A DNA stretch of 64,000 bases. Origin: Embleya scabrispora. Its GTDB lineage: Bacteria > Actinomycetota > Actinomycetes > Streptomycetales > Streptomycetaceae. The translations under genes were made by a program, and so were the position numbers. Below are positions 63,991 to 64,000 of the stretch, piece after piece (the first letter of the stretch is position 1; each line of letters opens with the position of its first letter). Under the pieces are notes generated by a model that did no database searches, was not told where the DNA came from, and saw only the letters and a program-made list of their open reading frames with translations. The DNA is taken from positions 1,612,001 through 1,676,000 of the forward strand of contig NZ_MWQN01000001.1 in NCBI RefSeq assembly GCF_002024165.1. The letters are read 5' to 3'.

Positions 63991-64000
63991 AGGCCCGACT

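Overview
The window is high-GC DNA from a filamentous actinomycete, most likely a streptomycete or close relative. It carries a chaplin gene (aerial hyphae), an actinobacterial RNase H/phosphatase fusion, an nrdR-nrdJ operon divergent from lexA, LexA-type SOS boxes of the actinobacterial form, an iron box of the DmdR/IdeR type, and many GTG/TTG starts with purine-rich ribosome binding sites. From memory, the backbone order nrdJ-nrdR-lexA-helicase ... hflX ... dapF ... miaA ... miaB ... gluABCD ... recA-recX resembles the Streptomyces core chromosome. No transposase, integrase, CRISPR array or tRNA gene was seen.

Layout. 0-8.5 kb: peptide deformylase, B12-dependent ribonucleotide reductase with its repressor NrdR, LexA, and a DinG-like helicase; a structured intergenic repeat element lies between lexA and the helicase. 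8.5-10.5 kb: a secreted SGNH esterase lipoprotein and a nitrilase-fold protein that has lost its catalytic cysteine. 10.5-20.1 kb: a six-gene, leftward, iron-box-controlled operon whose order matches rhbABCDEF of rhizobactin 1021; it predicts a citrate/1,3-diaminopropane hydroxamate siderophore (schizokinen type). 20.3-32.3 kb: secreted protease, HflX, two uncharacterised genes, DapF, gamma-glutamyltransferase, MiaA, a LigB-like protein, a histidine phosphatase and MiaB.

32.3-41.4 kb is an amino-acid sensing and uptake block. It holds an orphan membrane-anchored TAXI binding protein, a Ser/Thr kinase whose extracellular sensor domain is a paralogue of the nearby glutamate-binding protein GluB, a two-component system, and the gluABCD glutamate ABC transporter. 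41.5-54 kb: an FAD monooxygenase, the RNase P RNA gene (overlapped by an RNB-family exoribonuclease CDS on the same strand), YaaA, a DUF732-type secreted protein, a chaplin, a stand-alone primase/polymerase-like domain, a lipoprotein, methionine aminopeptidase, MgtC, a YegP-domain protein with a histone-H1-like tail, an F420-NADP reductase and an FMN reductase. 54-64 kb: recA-recX with an SOS box, L-serine dehydratase, a STAS protein, an esterase, a mannosyltransferase, a decayed FAD gene, an unrecognised protein, a candidate small RNA and the RNase H/phosphatase fusion.

How the genes work together. lexA and recA both carry SOS boxes and form the DNA-damage regulon core, with recX as modulator and the helicase as a likely partner. 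NrdR/NrdJ supply dNTPs. The siderophore operon has no transporter gene inside the window, so export and uptake must lie elsewhere. The kinase and two-component system next to gluABCD are the best candidates for a glutamate-responsive regulatory circuit.
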